Source: Clarkia xantiana subsp. parviflora (lineage: Eukaryota; Streptophyta; Magnoliopsida; Myrtales; Onagraceae). From it: DNA of 64,000 bases. The notes below the pieces were generated by a model. It did no database searches. It saw only the letters and a list, made by a program, of their open reading frames with translations, and was not told where the DNA came from. Every line of letters starts with the position of its first letter. The stretch's first letter is position 1. Location: positions 1,871,834 to 1,935,833 of the forward strand of contig JAPTYO010000023.1 of assembly GCA_036873135.1 (NCBI GenBank). Direction: 5' to 3'. The translations under genes were made by a program, and so were the position numbers. Below, in pieces: positions 57,927-64,000 of this stretch.

Positions 57927-58853
57927 GGGTTAAGAACACAATAAGGGCCTGAATGTTTGTCTATGTTGCTTGGAGAGATCTGAAAGTTAAAATGATATTA
58001 TTAAGGGTCTGAATTTTGAGTTATGTTTATATGATAGGTCTCCGTCTATTTTTTCTGTTAAAAGTGACGGAAAGTGGTCACATGTTTGGCATGTGACCGA
58101 AAATAAATTGAAAACCCGAAAATGCCCTCCGACCAAAGTGAGTCCCTCACATGCTTGATCTAAAAAGATGAAAATGCCCTTTAAGCCACCACGGCTCCGG
58201 CAACCACCACCACGACTCCGACAACCACCACCCGGCTCCGGCGACCACCACCCCAGCTCCGGCGACCACCACCCAGCTTCGGCGACCACCACCCAACTCC
58301 GGCGACCGCCACCACGGCTCCGATTGAGCCTAAATCGGAGCTACCGGCCCCGATTGGCCCAAATCGGAGCTCCAAAACTCCGTTCAGAGCCAAAAAGCTC
58401 CGATCAGAGCTCTGTGGCTCCGACCGGAGCTTTTTTTGCTCCGATTTGGACCCAATCGGAGCCGGTAGCTCCGATTTGGACTCAATCGGAGCCGTGGTGG
58501 TGGTCGCCGGAGTTGGGTGGTGGTCGCCAGAGCTGGGTAGTGGTCGCCGGAGCCGGGTGGCGGTTGCCGGAGTCGGGGGTGGGCGCCGGGTGGCGGTGGC
58601 TTTAAGGGCATAATTAGTGTGCAGGGGTATTTTAGACATTTCACATTTCATTAATTAAATTGATAAATTGTATAATAATTGTAAAGGGTAATTCTGTCAT
58701 TTCACGTGGTTCCGTTACATTTAACATAAAATTTGGACGGAAAACCGAAAAACAACAAACATGATAATTCAGACCCTTAATAGCAACATTTTTAAATTCA
58801 GATCTCTCCGGGCAACATGACAAACATTCAGACCCCTATTGTATTCTTAACCC
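57927..58853. mobile_element. MULE-type foldback element with GC-rich core (927 bp)
   Basis: Starts GGGTTAAGAACACAATAAGG and ends with its complement. The flanking 9-mers TTTTACTGA / TTTTAGTAA match at 7 of 9. The core has CCGGCGACCACCACC on the left arm and its complement on the right, plus CTCCGAT-rich palindromes, as in 9565-10379. Confidence 0.82.
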
Positions 58854-59255
58854 TTTTAGTAAAGTTAAAATAGTAGGATCTGGAAAATGTTTCCACTATC
58901 CATTGATTCCAAGTAAATCTAATGCCAGATAAGGCAATCTCATAGCTGAAGGAAATTTCATGGACTTCAATTTTCTACATTAACAGAAGTTGCTTATTTA
59001 AAACAACCACTTGAAGTACAGCAATGGAGGCTGAGATAAGTTGCTGTTTAGCTTTATATGGAAATAATAGGCCTTTATAGTTGATTATTTGTATTTTCTT
59101 GATTTTTCTATTGAGCTGCTGTCTGCTGAATTTATCTTATCTTATCTTAGATATTGAATACATCCAACTCTTCTTTGTTTCAGGTTGTTCAGTTGTTTTC
59201 CTGCTTAGATAAAATAAGCTACATTGAATGGGCTCGTGATTCTGAGTATATACTA

Positions 59256-59768
59256 GGGTTAAGAACCTATAAATTGTCTAAAGTTTATCGTATGTGAGAT
59301 TTTGGTGTTTGAAGTTTAAATTGTTGATATTGACTGTCTGAAGTTTCAACTTTGTTGAAATTTGTTGTCTCCGTCCAAATTTGTTGTTAAAATTGACAGA
59401 ACTTGGTCATATGCTTGTCACATGACCTGATAAAAAAAAATCTCAAAATTGCCCCTAGGGTGGTGGCCGGTCAGGAGTAGGGTTGCGGCCGGCCGGAGTA
59501 GGGTGGCGGCGTCCGGACGGAGTTGGGTGGCGGACGGACGGAGTTGGGTGGCGGCCGGCCGGAGTAGGGTGGTGGTCGGAGTAAACATAAAAGTATCAGA
59601 GGACAATTGCGACTTTTCGCACAATTCTGTTAAACTTGACAGCAAAAATGGACGGAAAACTGAATTTCAACAGAGTTGAAATTTCAAACAGCCAATATCA
59701 ACAATTTAAACTTCAGACACCAAAATCTCACATAGGGCAAATCTCATACAGTTATAGGTTCTTAACCC
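59256..59768. mobile_element. MULE-type foldback miniature element (513 bp)
   Basis: Starts GGGTTAAGAACCTATAAATT and ends with its complement. The perfect 9-bp duplication TATATACTA is at 59247-59255 and 59769-59777. The core has GGCCGGAGTAGGGTGGC repeats. It is the best-preserved member of its type in the window. Confidence 0.9.
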
Positions 59769-59777
59769 TATATACTA

Positions 59778-60738
59778 ATGTGGTCTTTATAAGAAACCAA
59801 TGATTCAGGCATGTTCACTAACCCAACCTGAACATGTAAGATAGATGAAGGCATGTTCACTAACCCAACCAAATGATAGTGCCATTGTGGTCTGGGATTC
59901 GCCTCTTGAATATAAGGCAGTAAGTGTGCAGTATCTTAGCTTAGTATACTTCCTAGTTACTCACTGATAAATTCAAACTTCAAAGCCATGATAATGAAAA
60001 AAATACTACTTCTACTTGTCTTTCACTATTTGCTGTCTCCGTTAAATTTTGGGTTAAGTTGAACATAATTTGGTCAAGTAGGTGAACAATTTTCAAAATT
60101 CCAAAAATACCCCCTGATCAGAATTAGGGGTTCGGCCGATTCCGACCAAACCTACCCCGATTACAGCCGATTCCGACTTATTGCGGCCAAACCCACCCCG
60201 ATTACGGCAAAATTCACCCCGATTTTGCCCGATTACGGCTTATTTCGGACGATTTAGAGTTAAGCAGCTCCGATTTAGGATTTAGGGTTCCGGCCGATTC
60301 CGACCGATTGGAGGTGTGTGGCCGGAGTCGGGGTGGGTGGCTGGAACTGGAGGCTTTCCAAAAAAAATGGAAAAATAGTCTTTTCAAATCAATCTGTTAA
60401 AATTAATCCCGAAATCTAACGGAAAACCAAATAGCAATAATACTAAAAATTGGGAGACCAAATATCAACAGTTTAAATTTGAGACACAAAACTGACATTC
60501 GGATCAAAATTGTGACCGATTTTAGATCTTCTTGCGGATACTCATAAATCCCAACTAAAATGATATTTGTCATCTTTTCCCGGGTTTGGATAATTTGGAG
60601 GACCCAGCAGACAAATACCTAGTTCCTATTACCCATTGAATATAATTTTTAAGTTCTTACAAAGGTGTGATATTAGAGATGACTTTTGTTGAAATTGGTT
60701 GTGATAGCAATATTGCTTCGACTCTCAATTATCAGAAG
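59778..60738. other. Intergenic, with a worn foldback-like piece
   Basis: About 60050-60530 has GGGTTAAGTTGAAC, a core rich in GATTCCGACC / GATTACGGC and a loosely complementary right part, resembling the GC-core foldback elements but without clear ends. No gene is seen. Confidence 0.45.
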
Positions 60739-61054
60739 TGTGATTATTCAATGACGCGTGACTCAATTCACCTAGTTAGAGACTCGCCTTTGTCCATGCC
60801 CATGCTAAACCTGATCATCTAGTTTGGGAAATCATGTATAGCACGAGTTTGGAACATGGCGAGCCCTCTAACTCGGCCTATTGAGTCATGCCTGATTTAG
60901 AGTTTTAATCGGTTAAGGCGAGCGAGTGGGCTTTACCTGGTTCGGGCTCGTGTTAGACACGATCTTCCATACTAGGTGATCATGTCTAGCATGAGCTCGG
61001 GTCAACATGAGTCCTAATTAGGTGAGTTGAGTCATGCGTCATTGAATAATCACA
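60739..61054. mobile_element. Inverted-repeat miniature element (316 bp)
   Basis: Ends TGTGATTATTCAATGACG and its complement, followed by complementary inner arms (GTGACTCAATTCACCTA). No convincing target duplication was found, so the superfamily is open. It lies about 300 bp upstream of the P450 start codon. Confidence 0.65.
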
Positions 61055-61370
61055 GATATAGTTGAAACACCTAAAAAAGTTGGGGGACTGAAAAGTCAAT
61101 AGTCGATAATGAAGATACTAAAAAGATAAATTCGTACAAGGATTTTCAAAGATTTTATTAAGTATTAGAGAAAATCCCTTGTATGATACTTTAATTTTGT
61201 AGTTATTTATTTTAATTAAAAGTCAACTATTGAAAAATTATTTAATTGGCAGGAAAGATTCTTGCAAATAAACAACTAGATTTTATTTTCCAAGTTGTCT
61301 AGTGCTTGGTCTTTGCTAAAATTGTGAATGATTATATGTTCTTACATTTCCTTCAAAACTGTGAAACATC

Positions 61371-63973
61371 ATGGATGTTATGTTTCTTAGTTTTGGTGTC
61401 AGCATCCTCCTCCTAGTCCTCCTAGCTGGAATAACAACAACTTATTATGCTGTCTTCTTATTAACAACTGTGATTGCAGCTTTACTTTTCCTTGTTCTAA
61501 TTTTTCTAATTCACTTCTTGTTCATCTACTTGAGAGAACTGGGATCAAAGGATCACCGGCACCCGGTCGCCGGTACTATGTTCAATCTGCTTATTCATTT
61601 TGATCGTGTTTTTGATTATCAAACATCTCTGGCACGGAAATACACCACTTTCCGACTAATCCTACCGTCGCATAGCGACATTTACACGATCGATCCAGTC
61701 AATATTGAGTACTTTCTCAAGACCAACTTCCCCAACTATGGCAAGGTAAGTTTTGGTTATGTCAAATCAGGAGTCGTTTTGCTAAGTAAGCATGTTTTTA
61801 ATCGTAATTACGAAAATAAGCATGTAAAGTTGGAAATTCCAACTTTAAGCAAATCCTCGTCTCCCAGTCGAGGATTTGACTAAAAGATTTGGTCAAATCC
61901 TCAACTGGGAGTCGAGGATTTGATCAAAAGCTTTGGTCAAATCCTCGGCAAATAAGCACTTGAGGCAAAAAAAAACTTTAGCTGAAAAGTATTGTTATAG
62001 CTTTGCAGGGGCAATATATCATGGATGTGATGAGAGATTTATTTGGAGATGGAATCTTTGCTGTGGATGGAGATAAATGGCGCCATCAAAGAAAGCTTGC
62101 AAGCCATGAATTCTCAACAAAAGTTTTGAGAGAATTCAGTTCTTTGGTATTCCGAAAATGTGCTGCAACACTAGTTTCAGTGATCTTCTCCAGTGTTGGA
62201 GCTAACAAAGTCATAGATTTGCAGGTTTGAGTAGTTTGCATACTAGAATTAAAAACAGTCGCTACATTTTAAATCTGAGACAACGATTAGCAACATAGTT
62301 GAGACTGTTTTTAGGTTCTTGTTTTAGCATCATAACTGGATTTGTCAGGATTTGTTGATGAAATCAACTCTGGACTCAATATTCAAGGTGGGGTTCGGGT
62401 TTGAGGTAAATACTTTATCCGGGTCGGATGAGTTCGGGAACAGATTCACCAAGGCCTTTGATGAGTCCAACAGTCTAGTGTTCTGGCGTTTTGTTGATCC
62501 ATTGTGGAAACTCAAAAGGTTCTTTAGCATTGGTAGCCAAGGATTGCTTAAGAAGAACATTAAAATCATTGATGACTCCATTTATCAGTTGATCCACCGC
62601 AAAAGGGAACAGATCACAAATGCAAAGATTAAGGTATCTCGTCTATTTTTATCATCGTTAATGTTGTTAATATAGTATAAAAGTGTGCTGAATGCCTTCA
62701 CCTACAAGTTCGGACTTATGAGACAGTTGGTTAAAGTGCACGTCTTATTATTAACAAATGTATTTATTCTGCTTCATTGGTTTGATTTGTTTTAAACAAA
62801 CAGGTTGAGAAAGAAGATATCCTGTCCAGGTTTTTAGTGGAGAGCGAGAAAGATCCAGACAAAATGACCGATAAGTACCTCAGAGACATAATTCTCAGTT
62901 TTCTGATTGCCGGTCGAGATACATCAGCCGATACTCTTACTTGGTTCTTCTATATGCTTTGTAAATATCCATTGATTCAGGAAAAGGTGGTCCGGGATTT
63001 ACAAAAGGCGATTGCTTGTGAAGGTGAGATTTCAGTAGACGAGTTTGCAGAATTATTATCAGAAGCTGCACTTGACAAGATGCACTATCTTCACGCCGCC
63101 TTATCCGAGACTCTCAGGCTCTATCCAGCAGTTCCAGTGGTAAGTGTTAAGTGTACATGTGAGTGAATTATATCACATCGGTTAGATTGAACAGTTGGAA
63201 CACTATATAAGCTTGGTGGGCTACTCCTACTATTACTAATTGGTTTTAGTATGGAACTTCCTCTTACTACAGCCTAACCAAGTGGAATATGATTATGTAA
63301 CCTCGAGTTTTAGGCCCAACAAGTGAAGCAATGTCCTTTTCCCGTATTGATCAAGTGGTCACTGATATTTCACAGTAGTCGAGATTCTCGCGTAAAGATA
63401 TATATGTTGGTTGGGATCTGGTGATGACTGTTTGTTATATTTCACAGTTTGTGAAGAACTCCTCAGCGTTCAGTTTTGCATTTGCAGGATGCAAAGAATG
63501 CAGCAGAGGATGATGTCCTCCCAGATGGCTTCAAAGTTAAGAAAGGAGACGGCATTAATTACATGCCATACGCGATGGGAAGAATGACGTGCATTTGGGG
63601 AGACGATGCAGAGATGTTTCATCCCGAGAGGTGGCTACACAATGGAGTTTACCAACCAGAAAGCCCTTTCAAATTCACTGCGTTTCAGGTAAATGAAAAC
63701 TATGTACAACTAACAAATAAGCATTGAAAGCTGGTCTTGATGAGAATAGTTTTAGTATTATTAGATTCTTATTTACGATGTACTGATTATTAGGCAGGGC
63801 CTCGGATTTGCCTCGGGAAAGAGTTTGCATATAGACAGATGAAGATATTGGCTGCTCTTTTGCTGAAATTTTTTCAGTTCAAACTCGCGGATGAAACCAA
63901 GGAAGCTACTTATAGAACTATGTTCACCCTTCATATGGATCAAGGACTTCATGTTTATGCACTTCCTAGGTAA
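61371..63973 (+). CDS. CYP704: Cytochrome P450, CYP704 family (probable fatty-acid omega-hydroxylase)
   Basis: Six exons, 61371-61745, 62009-62224, 62349-62633, 62804-63139, 63488-63688 and 63794-63973, all GT-AG and phase 0, total 1593 nt or 530 residues, normal for the family. The N-terminus is a membrane anchor (about 5-55). Hallmarks are the CYP86-clan stretch GDGIFAVDGDKWRHQRKLAS, I-helix AGRDTS (328-333), K-helix ETLR (394-397), PERW (450-453) and heme loop FQAGPRICLG (470-479) with Cys477 as the heme ligand. The heme region closely follows CYP704 enzymes, which hydroxylate fatty acids in the endoplasmic reticulum; some act in cutin or sporopollenin formation. The substrate cannot be read from sequence. 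Introns 1 and 2 contain small inverted repeats. The gene looks intact and ends 27 bp before the window edge. Confidence 0.92.
61846..61955. repeat. Small inverted repeat in P450 intron 1
   Basis: AAATCCTCG, CCCAGTCGAGGATTTGA and GGTCAAATCCTC recur in both orientations over about 110 bp, able to form a hairpin. It is probably a miniature-element remnant. Confidence 0.55.
62247..62325. mobile_element. Short GGGTTAA-family remnant in P450 intron 2
   Basis: The arms AAAAACAGTCG... and ...GTTGAGACTGTTTTTAGG, with TTTTAAATCTGAGACAACGA between, match the ends of the miniature elements at 20238 and 40982. It is a deletion derivative. Confidence 0.5.
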
Positions 63974-64000
63974 TATGAGTCCATCAAATGTACACAACAA

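Noticed and set aside
58168..58651. Overlapping frames on both strands in the GC-rich core of the foldback element
   Set aside because: Result of CCGGCGACCACC repeats in a palindromic transposon; same at 9785-10141 and 56494-56790.

Overview
This is plant nuclear DNA, most likely from a eudicot. Genes are AT-rich and split by GT-AG introns. Products belong to plant families: a HEX6/STP-type hexose carrier, a MEKK-like kinase, a U-box receptor-like cytoplasmic kinase and a CYP704 cytochrome P450. Most other DNA is plant transposons (Ty1/copia-type LTR elements, TRIMs, CACTA, hAT and MULE-type miniature elements, SINE-like pieces). The species cannot be named from the sequence.

Layout. 0-2.4 kb holds a broken UDP-glycosyltransferase N-terminus, LTR-like debris and a hAT miniature. 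2.9-9.5 kb is a four-exon hexose carrier gene with a net +1 frameshift in exon 2. Transposons sit upstream of its TATA box, inside its 5' UTR and in every intron. 9.5-15.7 kb is transposons: a foldback MULE-type element, a complete 281-bp TRIM, and a 4.48-kb CACTA element with gene-like exons inside. 17.3-18.2 kb is an intact one-exon MEKK-like kinase. 19.5-28.8 kb (minus) is an intact nine-exon gene for a USP-coiled coil-kinase-U-box protein of 787 residues. Its introns are full of miniature elements, and a 117-bp minisatellite lies in a probable 5'-UTR intron. 30-39 kb is intergenic and includes a 4.44-kb LTR element with no gag-pol.

39-47 kb and 54.66-54.70 kb carry rearranged extra copies of the 17-21 kb locus, inverted relative to it. 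There are two decayed kinase/U-box 3' fragments (40.6-41.9 and 43.8-45.0 kb) and a second MEKK-like gene (46.3-47.1 kb). That second gene is split after its codon for residue 15 by a 7.5-kb copia-type LTR element (47.12-54.66 kb) with near-identical LTRs but a decayed interior. 55-59.8 kb holds a LINE-like 3' end, a 1.16-kb TRIM, an RNase H-like pseudogene and two foldback elements. 61.4-64.0 kb is a complete six-exon CYP704-type P450 gene.

The genes do not form a pathway. The window is best read as a locus shaped by duplication and repeated transposon insertion: three genes look intact (MEKK-like kinase copy 1, U-box kinase copy 1, CYP704) and the others are damaged. Element boundaries are supported mostly by terminal repeats and matching target-site duplications read directly from the sequence. 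Percentages and mismatch counts are by eye.
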